Shown: one piece after another, positions 1 through 6,486 of the stretch | How positions within the stretch are numbered: the first letter of the stretch is position 1 | How the letters are laid out: the number at the start of each line of letters is the position of its first letter | Assembly (NCBI GenBank): GCA_014729015.1 | Contig: WJKR01000066.1 | Coordinates: forward strand, 1-21,450 | Source of the DNA: Candidatus Woesearchaeota archaeon | GTDB lineage: Archaea > Nanobdellota > Nanobdellia > Woesearchaeales > WJKR01 | Direction: 5' to 3' | DNA: 21,450 bases | Position numbers and translations under genes: made by a program | Notes under the pieces: model-generated | Told to the model about the DNA's origin: nothing | The model's database searches: none | The model's input: the letters and a program-made list of their open reading frames with translations, nothing else

Positions 1-50
1 GTGCTGAGGAGCGCGATGATGAGCAGGCAGCCGATGGTGCTGCTTCTCAT
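1..50 (-). CDS. N-terminus of a secreted or membrane protein (partial, runs off left edge)
   Basis: An ATG at 50 reading leftward opens a frame of 16 complete codons that reaches the window edge. The visible residues begin M-R-S-S-T and continue into a hydrophobic run (IGCLLIIALLS), the shape of a signal peptide or N-terminal anchor. A TATA-like element lies 22-30 nt upstream, so the message would start at or next to the ATG (leaderless), as for other genes here. Nothing can be said about function because only the export signal is visible. A chance ORF remains possible, but promoter spacing and the hydrophobic start agree. Confidence 0.5.
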   Translation of the reverse strand, partial: MRSSTIGCLLIIALLS

Positions 51-71
51 GGGTGTGCCAAGGGCGTGCTC

Positions 72-80
72 TTATTTAAT
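72..80 (-). promoter_or_regulatory. TATA box of the left-edge gene
   Basis: On the minus strand this reads ATTAAATAA, centred about 26 nt before the ATG at 50, which is the usual archaeal TATA-to-start distance. It lies just beyond the T-rich 3' end of the SRP RNA gene, so both genes run in the same direction. Confidence 0.45.
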
Positions 81-87
81 CCTTCTT

Positions 88-97
88 AAAAATAAAA
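88..97 (-). terminator. T-rich terminator of SRP RNA
   Basis: The minus strand reads TTTTATTTTT directly after the closing helix of the SRP RNA. A T-rich stretch is the normal archaeal RNA polymerase termination signal. Confidence 0.5.
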
Positions 98-361
98 TGC
101 GCGCCGAAAGGTGGATCCTTCTCGTCATTCGCGGCTGACCTCGCCCGTTCCTCCTCCCTGCGACCCCTCAAACACCACAGTCCATGCTTATGGCTGCTCC
201 CGTCAAGGCCTGACCAGGTTCGTAAGGATCGTGACCAAGAGGGACAGGGTATCGGCAGTCGGGGCAAGACCGTTCCTGACGGTCGTGACCGCCCTTTCGG
301 CTTCGGCTCGACCAAGAGACCCGTTTGTCGTGACAGGTGAGGGTCATCCACCCAGCCTAGC
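98..361 (-). ncRNA. ffs: Signal recognition particle RNA (7S/SRP RNA)
   Basis: The RNA scaffold of the signal recognition particle, which binds SRP54 and SRP19 and targets exported proteins to the membrane. The SRP54-binding helix 8 is recognisable at 192-216: GGTCAGG on one arm and AGCAGCC on the other, in the order and spacing of bacterial 4.5S and archaeal 7S RNA. The loop between them is UGAC (205-202) closed by a CCU/GGG stem, not the common GGAA. The ends pair: GGTGGAT at 352-346 is complementary to ATCCACC at 116-110, forming helix 1, with further pairing outside it. Length (about 265 nt) is at the short end for archaeal SRP RNA. A TATA box at 384-391 and a T-rich terminator bracket it. 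The exact ends are estimates from promoter spacing and pairing. Overlapping reading frames on both strands are spurious. Confidence 0.85.
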
Positions 362-383
362 AGGGGCAAGAAAGCATCCTTTG

Positions 384-391
384 TTTATAAA
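384..391 (-). promoter_or_regulatory. TATA box of SRP RNA (palindromic)
   Basis: TTTATAAA is a perfect palindrome centred about 27 nt from the inferred SRP RNA 5' end near 361. Because it reads the same on both strands it could also fire rightward, with a start near 416. Confidence 0.6.
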
Positions 392-415
392 CGTTTTCGG
401 AAGGTGTATCTACAC

Positions 416-547
416 ATGTGTATATGCAAGAGAATCGTTCTTTCTCTGGATATCGTCGTTCTTAGCTCGTCCGCGTTCTTTTTATTTGTGAGGGAGATTT
501 TTTTTTTGAGGTGTGTATCGTCCATTCCTTCTTTTTCTCGTCCTTAG
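416..547 (+). CDS. Possible 43-aa hydrophobic microprotein (weak candidate)
   Basis: An ATG at 416 lies 28 nt from the centre of the palindromic TTTATAAA box, the spacing used by leaderless genes elsewhere in this window. The frame gives 43 residues, starting MCICKR and rich in V, L, I, F and S, ending at a TAG at 545. There is no recognisable family. The ATG lies inside a 12-bp palindrome, and the region is T-rich, which alone favours hydrophobic codons, so chance is quite likely. Without conservation it should be treated only as a candidate. Confidence 0.18.
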   Translation: MCICKRIVLSLDIVVLSSSAFFLFVREIFFLRCVSSIPSFSRP

Positions 548-729
548 CCGCTAGTGTGGCTGCGGCCTCGCTTTTCTTCGTGGCCATGGGGGTTGGTGAG
601 AAGTTTGGTTGTCAATTGTGTTTGTGCGGTTTCTCTTTTTTTTCGAAAAAATATTTTCTATAGAGAAATTAATTTGTTGAGGCAAACCATTATTAACCAC
701 CACCACTCTACCCAGCGACGGGGGCAGCA
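548..729. other. Intergenic region before the MBL-fold gene
   Basis: Together with 392-547 this makes about 335 nt between the SRP RNA promoter and the next certain gene. It contains several T tracts (508-518 and 638-645), a weak GCCGC/GCGGC hairpin near 548-573, and an AT-rich stretch (650-676) that could supply the promoter of the gene at 730. I see no tRNA or repeat array here. Confidence 0.4.
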
Positions 730-1521
730 ATGGCGAACGGCATCACGATTCTCGGCACCGGCGGCGACTCATTCATCGTCGGCAGGCAAACAAGGGCGTC
801 AGGCGGCATCATCCTCACCACCGATCAAAATCAACTGCACATCGACCCAGGACCAGGGACGCTGCAGCAACTCAAACAGCACGAACTACATCCCAGAGAG
901 ACAACCACCATCCTCCTCTCCCATCAACATGTCAACCACGCAGGCGACGCGGCGGCGCTCATCAGCGCGATGACGCACAACGGCATGGACAAGCGAGGCA
1001 TCCTCATCAGCAACACCCTTGACAACTGCTACGTCCCCGGCTACCAGCAATCACTCACCGAGAAATCCATCGCCATCCAGCCGGACAGCAAGGTCGGCAT
1101 CAACGACATAGAAATCAGGGCCATCCAAGCGAAGCACTACGACAGCAACGCCTTCAGCTACCTCATCCAAACACCGACCTACCGTCTGGGTTACACCGGC
1201 GACACCGCCTACACCGAGGAATGGGCGAAGAAGTTCATCGGCTGCAACATCCTCCTCGTCAACACCAAGTACCCAGTAGCGGTCAACGAAGGAGACCACC
1301 TCAACGTCGACGACGCCATCAAGCTCGTCAATCACGTCAAGCCACAACTAGCGGTCATCACGCACTTCGGCGCCAAGATGCTCGACGCCGACCCCTTAGC
1401 GCAGGCAAGATACATCCAACGCGAGACCAAGGTCCAAGTCGTCGCGGCAAAGGACGGCCTGCACATCGCGCCGGCGCACTACGACGCGCAGCAGAAGCAG
1501 AAGATACTCGGCAACTTCTAA
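730..1521 (+). CDS. Metallo-beta-lactamase-fold hydrolase (RNase Z-like superfamily)
   Basis: A 263-residue single-domain MBL-fold protein. The zinc-site motifs are visible in order: H65-Q-H67-V-N69-H70 (the HxHxDH motif, with Asn where the metal-ligand Asp is expected), GYTGDT near 155-160 with the bridging Asp, and VITHFG near 214-219 with the last His. The DHLNVDDA segment before the last motif is typical of this superfamily's nucleic-acid and small-molecule hydrolases. No beta-CASP or KH domain is seen, so it is not the archaeal CPSF nuclease. The substrate is unknown. The ATG follows a G-rich stretch. The next gene starts 4 nt after the stop, so the two probably form an operon. Fold is confident; function is not. 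Confidence 0.8.
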   Translation: MANGITILGTGGDSFIVGRQTRASGGIILTTDQNQLHIDPGPGTLQQLKQHELHPRETTTILLSHQHVNHAGDAAALISAMTHNGMDKRGILISNTLDNCYVPGYQQSLTEKSIAIQPDSKVGINDIEIRAIQAKHYDSNAFSYLIQTPTYRLGYTGDTAYTEEWAKKFIGCNILLVNTKYPVAVNEGDHLNVDDAIKLVNHVKPQLAVITHFGAKMLDADPLAQARYIQRETKVQVVAAKDGLHIAPAHYDAQQKQKILGNF

Positions 1522-1525
1522 GAAA

Positions 1526-2011
1526 ATGAAGATACGCATCATCGGCGGTCTGGGCAGTGGGAAATCGTATCTCGCAAAAAAACTCTCGAAGAAGTTCAAC
1601 ATGCCATTTTTACCTCTCGACGACATCGTCTGGGCTTTTGATCCAGGTGACTTCATGGAAAAGAACCCTCTGAAAGAAAGAGACGCGCTCCTACAAAAAA
1701 CCCTCAACAAAAAGCACTGGATCATCGAAGGAGTCTACGCCGAGCCATGGACAAAACCAACCATAACACAAGCAGATTACTTCATCTATCTTGATGTACC
1801 GAAGATGAAACGGCATTACCGAGCAATCAGACGATTCATCCTAGGAAAGCTGAGCTTGACGCATTGCTACGAAAGGAATTGGAAAGAGATGAAGATAATC
1901 TTTGGCTTAGACAAAGGATGGGATCCAGGGATAAGAAAAGTAGCGAAAAACGCAATGAGGTTCAGTTCAGCAGATGAAGCGTACGAATATATTGTACAAC
2001 AGGAGCCTTAA
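1526..2011 (+). CDS. P-loop nucleotide kinase-like protein (FlaR/adenylate-kinase-like)
   Basis: A 161-residue P-loop NTPase. Walker A is GGLGSGKS at residues 7-14. A segment PFLPLDDIVW follows (27-36), and WIIEGVY near 72-78 resembles the WIIDGNY block of the bacterial proteins annotated as FlaR-like topology modulation proteins, which look like small nucleotide kinases. YFIYLDVP near 92-99 fits the strand after it. The likely activity is phosphate transfer to a small substrate, not identified. It starts 4 nt after the MBL-fold gene, so cotranscription is expected. It uses more A/T-ending codons than that neighbour, which may mean a different origin. Its TAA stop overlaps the stop of the remnant on the other strand. 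Confidence 0.7.
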   Translation: MKIRIIGGLGSGKSYLAKKLSKKFNMPFLPLDDIVWAFDPGDFMEKNPLKERDALLQKTLNKKHWIIEGVYAEPWTKPTITQADYFIYLDVPKMKRHYRAIRRFILGKLSLTHCYERNWKEMKIIFGLDKGWDPGIRKVAKNAMRFSSADEAYEYIVQQEP

Positions 2012-2190
2012 TCCTTTACTGTTTTGAGCATTCTCTTGATCTCATCAATAGTCTGTTGTTGGTCATGCTTCTTGGACATCCTCACAAACCTGATGAGCAG
2101 TTCTTCAAGCAAACCTTTATTGAACAAGAACAATGTATGGCCGTCAATGATGAAATAGAAACGGAACGCCTTTCTTGATTTATCAAGGGA
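2008..2190 (-). pseudogene. 3' remnant of an unidentified gene, 5' part missing
   Basis: The minus strand holds about 60 codons ending at TAA (2010-2008). They read like real protein: a hydrophobic stretch FRFYFIID, then a charged helical stretch with MSKKHDQQQ and a lysine-rich end. No start codon lies at its left end; reading upstream, the frame meets a stop just beyond 2190. It therefore looks like the C-terminal part of a gene whose 5' part is gone. Its broken end abuts the broken end of the DUF4143 remnant on the other strand. I do not recognise the family. A short chance frame is the alternative, but the composition argues against it. Confidence 0.4.
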
Positions 2191-2572
2191 GACTGTGCAA
2201 ACCTATATTGGCTATTTCGTAGAAACGTATTTATTCTTCATTGTTGAGCAAGAGGGAAAGCTCAACGAACGCATCAAGGCGAACAAGAAGTTCTATTGCG
2301 CTGACGTTGGTGTAAAAAATGTTTTACATGGCTACAAAGACCTGGGCTCCGTCTATGAAAACTTGGTCTTCTTGAAGATCAAGCATAAAAAGCCTCGCTA
2401 TTACAAGAAAGGCGATGTCGAGATAGATTTCACGTTTGATGACTGGCTCATAGAAGCGAAGTTCGGACAAGAACTCGAAGGAAAGCAAAAAACTGTCTTT
2501 GAAAGCGTGAAGAAGAAAAAGAAGTTAGTAGCGCAAGGGGTTAGTTTCTTTACGAACCGGAAAGAAATATAG
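2168..2572 (+). pseudogene. C-terminal remnant of an AAA ATPase with DUF4143 domain
   Basis: The frame reads like the end of the AAA+ ATPase/DUF4143 family. L-S-R-E-T-V then Y-I-G-Y-F-V-E-T-Y matches the winged-helix-like part that precedes the conserved aromatic block. FYCADVGVKN, YENLVFLKI and DVEIDFTFDDWLIEAKFG match the nuclease-like end of DUF4143. The P-loop ATPase half (about 200 residues) is absent: a stop lies in frame at 2156-2158. A GTG at 2195 could start translation, but homology begins before it, so that start is probably artefactual. Bases are A/T-rich relative to the ribosomal genes. Such ATPases are often mobile or toxin-linked accessory genes; this copy looks dead. Confidence 0.65.
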
Positions 2573-2589
2573 GTATGATCCCGGGAGGA

Positions 2590-3549
2590 TTACACCAGCA
2601 ACGTCACAATCCATCCCAATAAACAACCAGCGGTCACGAACGGCATCGCAGGGTAGAACTTGTCCTTCTGCGCGAACAGGAACAACCCGGCAATCGCCAC
2701 GGTGGCGCCTAAACTCACGATCAACGCCAACAAGAAGCTCGACTGCACCGCGACCAAGAAAGGAACGCCCGATTGCACCAGCTTCACGACATTACCCTGC
2801 ATGACCACGCCCGCGAACAACAACGGGAACGTGATGTCACCGCCGCCGAGGATGGCGTTCTTGTACCTGCTCCCCTTCTCCAACGACGCCTGTTTCACGC
2901 GTTGTTGACGCGGCAGCCGCCCATAGATCCTCTTCTTCTTATGATCATAAGGGATGACCAGTCCCGCGAACGCGTTGCTGCCGGTGATGAACTTCGCCAT
3001 GGTCACCATGTGACGGCTTTTCCATACCGCGACCATGTCATACGCGCTGATGAGCAACAACAATATCACCATCCAGAACACGTCCAAGATAGGAACAATA
3101 AGGACGGCGATACCGGCGTACATCAACACCTCAGCGACGTTATAGATGACGATGTTCGGCCGCCACAGCTTCCAAGCGGCCAGCAACAACCCCAACACCC
3201 ACGCGGCCACGAACGGCATGACTACGCCCAACGCGATGCTCGTCGCCAACCACACGGCGATGAAGAACCACACCCGCCACAGGCTCGTCTTCTGATACTT
3301 CGCGATCAACAACAACAATGCCGTACCGACGCCGACACCGATGATGATGTACAACAGGCTGCCGAAACCACGGGTCTCCGGACGCGCGCCAACGACCGTG
3401 TCAGTATATGCGGGTTCGCATTCCTCCAAGCCCTCCACCACTTCGCACGTGATGTCCTGCAAGGACCCTTGGACCAAGAACAACCCGACGAGCTGGGACA
3501 ACAAGAAAATGATGACCAACAAGACGGTGACGTGCCACTCGTGCTTCAT
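2590..3549 (-). CDS. Presenilin/signal peptide peptidase-family intramembrane aspartyl protease
   Basis: A 319-residue polytopic membrane protein. The paired catalytic motifs are present: YD in ISAYDM (Asp about 171) and GxGD in LGGGDITFP (Asp about 238), followed by the C-terminal PAL-type motif as PAMP (about 290-293). These define the presenilin/SPP fold that cuts transmembrane helices of its substrates. About nine hydrophobic segments are seen, with a Cys-containing, probably extracellular loop near residues 35-45. I start at the ATG at 3549, not at 3597, because the TATA box at 3572-3579 lies 26 nt upstream, so the message starts at this ATG. It faces the 3605 gene across that TATA box. 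The substrate is unknown. Confidence 0.85.
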   Translation of the reverse strand: MKHEWHVTVLLVIIFLLSQLVGLFLVQGSLQDITCEVVEGLEECEPAYTDTVVGARPETRGFGSLLYIIIGVGVGTALLLLIAKYQKTSLWRVWFFIAVWLATSIALGVVMPFVAAWVLGLLLAAWKLWRPNIVIYNVAEVLMYAGIAVLIVPILDVFWMVILLLLISAYDMVAVWKSRHMVTMAKFITGSNAFAGLVIPYDHKKKRIYGRLPRQQRVKQASLEKGSRYKNAILGGGDITFPLLFAGVVMQGNVVKLVQSGVPFLVAVQSSFLLALIVSLGATVAIAGLFLFAQKDKFYPAMPFVTAGCLLGWIVTLLV

Positions 3550-3571
3550 AACCCTTTGACCGAGGAAAAGA

Positions 3572-3579
3572 ATATATAA
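3572..3579. promoter_or_regulatory. Shared TATA box for two divergent leaderless genes
   Basis: ATATATAA lies 26 nt from the ATG of the leftward protease gene (3549) and 30 nt from the ATG of the rightward gene (3605). The 55 nt between the two ATGs hold no other good TATA element, so one near-symmetrical box appears to serve both strands. Confidence 0.55.
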
Positions 3580-3604
3580 GGTTATGGGTGACAACACTTA
3601 GCAC

Positions 3605-4042
3605 ATGAAACGAGCCCACACCATTACGTTCTCAACGTTCATCAAACCGGAAGAAGATGAGCCGGCGATAACAAAGCGGTTCCTCTCGCTCATCCCCTTG
3701 GATCTCGAGCAAGAAAAGATACCTTTGCAACGCACCATCTCCACCGGCTTCAACGAACGAAAAATACTCATCCTGAAACTCAAGCTCACCAAGGAACGGC
3801 ACACCAACGCATTCCTCGATTTCTTGAACGAAAAATTGTCAGGCGCACAGCAGCAACAGCTCCGAGAACAAGAGGATCGCGTGGACGACCATTGCCACTT
3901 CTACCTCCGGTTCCAGAAACAACACCTACCCAAACTCGTCTTCACCGACAAAGGTGACTGCATCCACTGCAAGATATCATTGGCAGCCTTCCCGAAGAAA
4001 AGGGACATCGCCTTAAGAATAGTCAAGGAAATCTTTAAATAA
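3605..4042 (+). CDS. COG1325-like RNA-binding protein (exosome-associated in older annotations)
   Basis: A 145-residue protein resembling the archaeal COG1325/DUF54 family, often labelled a predicted exosome subunit. The N-terminal strand HTITFSTFIKPEED, the middle GFNERKILILKLKL, and the C-terminal block RVDDHCHFYLRFQKQ followed by DCIHCKISLAAFPKKRDIA match the family pattern (RVDD...lyLR.dKq...D.i...I...P.kr). It is probably cytoplasmic and RNA-binding; the exact role is not established. Translation looks leaderless from the TATA box at 3572-3579. The TAA stop (4040-4042) lies at the end of the TATA box of the next gene, trpS. Confidence 0.72.
   Translation: MKRAHTITFSTFIKPEEDEPAITKRFLSLIPLDLEQEKIPLQRTISTGFNERKILILKLKLTKERHTNAFLDFLNEKLSGAQQQQLREQEDRVDDHCHFYLRFQKQHLPKLVFTDKGDCIHCKISLAAFPKKRDIALRIVKEIFK
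4034..4041 (+). promoter_or_regulatory. TATA box of trpS
   Basis: TTTAAATA is centred 27 nt before the trpS ATG. It is built from the last codons and stop of the preceding gene, so trpS seems to have its own promoter and a leaderless message. Confidence 0.55.
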
Positions 4043-4064
4043 CAAGGTCGGCTCTGCTACCATT

Positions 4065-5207
4065 ATGGCATCGGTGACCCCATGGGAAGCCAAAGGGAAC
4101 ATTGACTACGACCGGCTGATACAGGAATTCGGCACGCAACCACTAGATAAGACGCTGCAAGCACGACTCATCAGGATCGCCGGAGAAGACCACCACTTCC
4201 TCAGACGAGACATCTTCTTCTCCCACCGCGACATGAAATGGTTGTTGGACGAGTACGAAAAAGGCAACAAGTTCTTCCTGTACACCGGACGGGCACCCTC
4301 AGGACCCATCCATCTCGGACACCTGCTTCCATGGCTGTTCACCAAGTGGTTGCAGGACAAGTTCCACGTCCGATTATTGTTCCAGTTCACGGACGAAGAG
4401 AAGTTCCTGTTCAAGGAAGGGCTTACCTTGACGGAGGCCAAGCACTGGCTCGAAGACAACATGTTAGACGTCGCCGCCATCGGCTTCGACCCTGAACTCA
4501 CCGACTTCCTCATCGACACGAAGCACGCAGGCATGATGTACCCAGAAGCCATCAAAGTAGCCAAAAGAGTCACGTTCAGCACGGCAAAAGCGGTATTCGG
4601 CATGACCAACCAGACCAACCTCGGCGCCATTTTCTACACGGCCATGCAAGCGGTCCCTGCATTCCTACCCAGTATCTACGCCAACAAAAAGATCCCCTGC
4701 TTCATCCCGCACGGCATCGACCAAGACCCTCACTTCAGGGTCACCAGGGACGTCCTGCCGAAGATCGGCTTTGACAAGCCGGCGGCCATCCACTGTCGAT
4801 TCCTCCCCGGGCTCGGCGGCATGGAATCAGACGGGAAGATGTCGGCCTCGGATGCCAGCACGGCCATCTTCACCACGGACGACCAGAAAACAGTCAAGAG
4901 AAAAATCATGAAATACGCGTTCTCCGGCGGGCAAGCCACCACGGAAGAGCACCGGAAAGCCGGCGGCAACCCGGACGTGGACGTCGCGTACCAATGGCTC
5001 ACCTTCTTCGAGGAAGACGACCACAAGCTCAAGCGGTACTATGAGGACTACAAGTCAGGAAAACTGTTAACCGGCGAGCTCAAGCAAATCCTCGTGGACA
5101 AGATCAACGCCTTCCTCAAAGAGCACCAGGCCAGGCGGGAACAGCTCAAAGGCAAGCTCGACCGGTTCATCATCAAAGACGAAGCCGCTTTCGAGCGGTA
5201 CCAATGA
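4065..5207 (+). CDS. trpS: Tryptophanyl-tRNA synthetase
   Basis: Class I aminoacyl-tRNA synthetase that charges tRNA-Trp; cytoplasmic, 380 residues, a normal length for the archaeal/eukaryotic type. The HIGH-type signature is PSGPIHLGH (78-86, as HLGH). The KMSKS-type loop is KMSAS (258-262), preceded by FLPGLGGMESDG. Between them, IPHGIDQDPHFRVTRDV is characteristic of TrpRS rather than TyrRS. The N-terminal extension with NIDYDRLIQEFG also fits archaeal TrpRS. A TATA box 27 nt upstream predicts a leaderless start at this ATG. The next frame on this strand starts inside its last codons, but that gene's better start lies downstream. Confidence 0.96.
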   Translation: MASVTPWEAKGNIDYDRLIQEFGTQPLDKTLQARLIRIAGEDHHFLRRDIFFSHRDMKWLLDEYEKGNKFFLYTGRAPSGPIHLGHLLPWLFTKWLQDKFHVRLLFQFTDEEKFLFKEGLTLTEAKHWLEDNMLDVAAIGFDPELTDFLIDTKHAGMMYPEAIKVAKRVTFSTAKAVFGMTNQTNLGAIFYTAMQAVPAFLPSIYANKKIPCFIPHGIDQDPHFRVTRDVLPKIGFDKPAAIHCRFLPGLGGMESDGKMSASDASTAIFTTDDQKTVKRKIMKYAFSGGQATTEEHRKAGGNPDVDVAYQWLTFFEEDDHKLKRYYEDYKSGKLLTGELKQILVDKINAFLKEHQARREQLKGKLDRFIIKDEAAFERYQ

Positions 5208-5212
5208 TAAAC

Positions 5213-5220
5213 TATAAAAA
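5213..5220 (+). promoter_or_regulatory. TATA box of the small membrane-protein gene
   Basis: TATAAAAA just after the trpS stop. It predicts a transcript start near 5242, leaving room for the Shine-Dalgarno-like GAGGTGG at 5245-5251 before the ATG at 5258. Confidence 0.45.
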
Positions 5221-5257
5221 CCTCCTGCTCCTTGTGAAGGAAAAGAGGTGGTCTCCC

Positions 5258-5647
5258 ATGGCGCAACACTCACATCATGCTATGTTAAGCAACACGTACG
5301 TCCTGCTCAGCATCTTCGCGGTCATGCTCGCCTTCGTCGTCTGGAGCCTCAGCCCTTCCTGGGGCTTCCTGCTCCTCCTCGTCGGCATCATCGTCTTCAT
5401 CGCCACGTTCATCAGCGCGGTGCGCGCACCCCTGCTCTCAGACGAGGAGATGGAACTGGCGGTGCACGAGAAGTACCACGGCCGCAGGTATCCGGACACC
5501 CATCTGCATCACGGCCACGTCCCGAAGACCAAGAAGGTCGTGCACACCCGTCACAAGAAGGTGTTGGTCAAACACGCGAGCGGCGCTGCGAAGAAGCGGC
5601 GGACCAAGAAGAAGTCCTCGAGGAAGAGGGCTGCGAAGAAAAAGTGA
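5258..5647 (+). CDS. Small two-helix membrane protein with a lysine/arginine-rich tail
   Basis: A 129-residue protein without a family I recognise. It starts MAQHSHHAM, then has two hydrophobic helices (about 12-30 and 34-53) and a soluble tail rich in His, Lys and Arg ending KKRRTKKKSSRKRAAKKK. By the positive-inside rule the tail is cytoplasmic, where it could bind nucleic acid or acidic partners; that is inference. I choose the ATG at 5258 over one at 5204 because GAGGTGG (5245-5251) sits at ribosome-binding distance and a TATA box fits a transcript start between the two. Its TGA stop is the left half of TGATCA, whose right half is the stop of the convergent gene. Confidence 0.65.
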   Translation: MAQHSHHAMLSNTYVLLSIFAVMLAFVVWSLSPSWGFLLLLVGIIVFIATFISAVRAPLLSDEEMELAVHEKYHGRRYPDTHLHHGHVPKTKKVVHTRHKKVLVKHASGAAKKRRTKKKSSRKRAAKKK

Positions 5648-6433
5648 TCATCGTTTCTTCTTCTTCAAGTACTGGTTGAACCCTGAATGCTTGCTGAAGA
5701 ACTTCGACGAATGGCTGATCTTGCTGATCCGCGACAGCCGTGACGCCCGGCCCGCTATCCGCGCAATCCTCGCCACGCGCAAGAACTTCGCCAGCTGTAG
5801 CGCGTTCGTCACTGGCACCACGGAGACGATGTCCGGCCAGTGATGCTTGAGGAAGTGCCAGAACCCCTTCGCCCGCGTGATCAAGATGACCAGGTCGACC
5901 GCGAAGATGGCGATGACCACCCAGGACAGGTACTGCAGGATGGGTGTCAACCCGTCGGTGTAGAAGAACACCTCGAGGATGAAGATGACGAACGCTAAGC
6001 ACACCGCGACGAAGATGACGAGGTTCCAGACGCTCTCCTTCTTCGGGTCGTCGAACTCCTGCTCGTACTCGTACGCATCGTCCTCCTTGGTAGAGGCGTA
6101 ATGGAAGATGAGCTTCAGGCCGACGACGATGCCCGCCGTCGCTGAAAAGATGATTAGATTCGTCAATATCACGCTGAAATTATCCAATAATTGCAGCCCG
6201 ATCAGGTAATCGTCGATGGCGCGGGAAGCGATGATGAACACGCCGACCGCGATGAGGAAGTGCATCTCTCGCTCCTCCTCGATGTTCAATAGCCCGACGA
6301 AGCCGCCGGTGATGATCAGCAGTAGCAGGACGATGGTGTGCATGTCCTGTGTCACGGGGAACGCGCCCGAGAAGATGGCGAGGAGTACGCCGATGATGAA
6401 GAAATACGTGCCGAGCTTCTGGATGTTCACCAT
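5648..6433 (-). CDS. Voltage-sensor-domain-like membrane protein without a pore domain
   Basis: A 261-residue membrane protein. The N-terminal half has about four hydrophobic helices (8-28, 31-49, 58-78, 86-111), then an acidic linker (115-133). The C-terminal half looks like a voltage sensor: S1 about 135-158 with E154, S2 about 164-186 with D180, S3 about 196-208 with D201, and an S4-like helix with basic residues at 219, 222, 225, 229, 232, 235 and 238, mostly three apart. Ion-channel S5-pore-S6 helices are missing: after S4 only a short basic tail ending KKKKR remains. It could be an Hv1-like sensor or a regulator; ion conduction is not shown. A TATA box 27 nt upstream predicts a leaderless start. 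Its TGA stop shares TGATCA with the convergent gene. Confidence 0.65.
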   Translation of the reverse strand: MVNIQKLGTYFFIIGVLLAIFSGAFPVTQDMHTIVLLLLIITGGFVGLLNIEEEREMHFLIAVGVFIIASRAIDDYLIGLQLLDNFSVILTNLIIFSATAGIVVGLKLIFHYASTKEDDAYEYEQEFDDPKKESVWNLVIFVAVCLAFVIFILEVFFYTDGLTPILQYLSWVVIAIFAVDLVILITRAKGFWHFLKHHWPDIVSVVPVTNALQLAKFLRVARIARIAGRASRLSRISKISHSSKFFSKHSGFNQYLKKKKR

Positions 6434-6455
6434 GCCCTTTCACCAGTACGAAACG

Positions 6456-6464
6456 TTTATATAT
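6456..6464. promoter_or_regulatory. Shared TATA box for two divergent leaderless genes
   Basis: TTTATATAT is centred at 6460, exactly 27 nt from the ATG at 6433 on the left (minus strand) and 27 nt from the ATG at 6487 on the right (plus strand). It is the clearest case here of one box set symmetrically between two start codons. Confidence 0.6.
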
Positions 6465-6486
6465 CTTGCTCTGCATGTCCCCTCAC

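Noticed and set aside
76..491. Reading frames on both strands (97 and 126 aa)
   Set aside because: They overlap the SRP RNA, whose helix 8 and closing helix explain the conserved bases; the proteins are Arg/Pro-rich and without known motifs.
638..660. Hairpin TTTTTCGAAAAAA near an AT-rich stretch as terminator
   Set aside because: No confident gene ends there on either strand, so it is more likely part of the AT-rich upstream region of the gene at 730.
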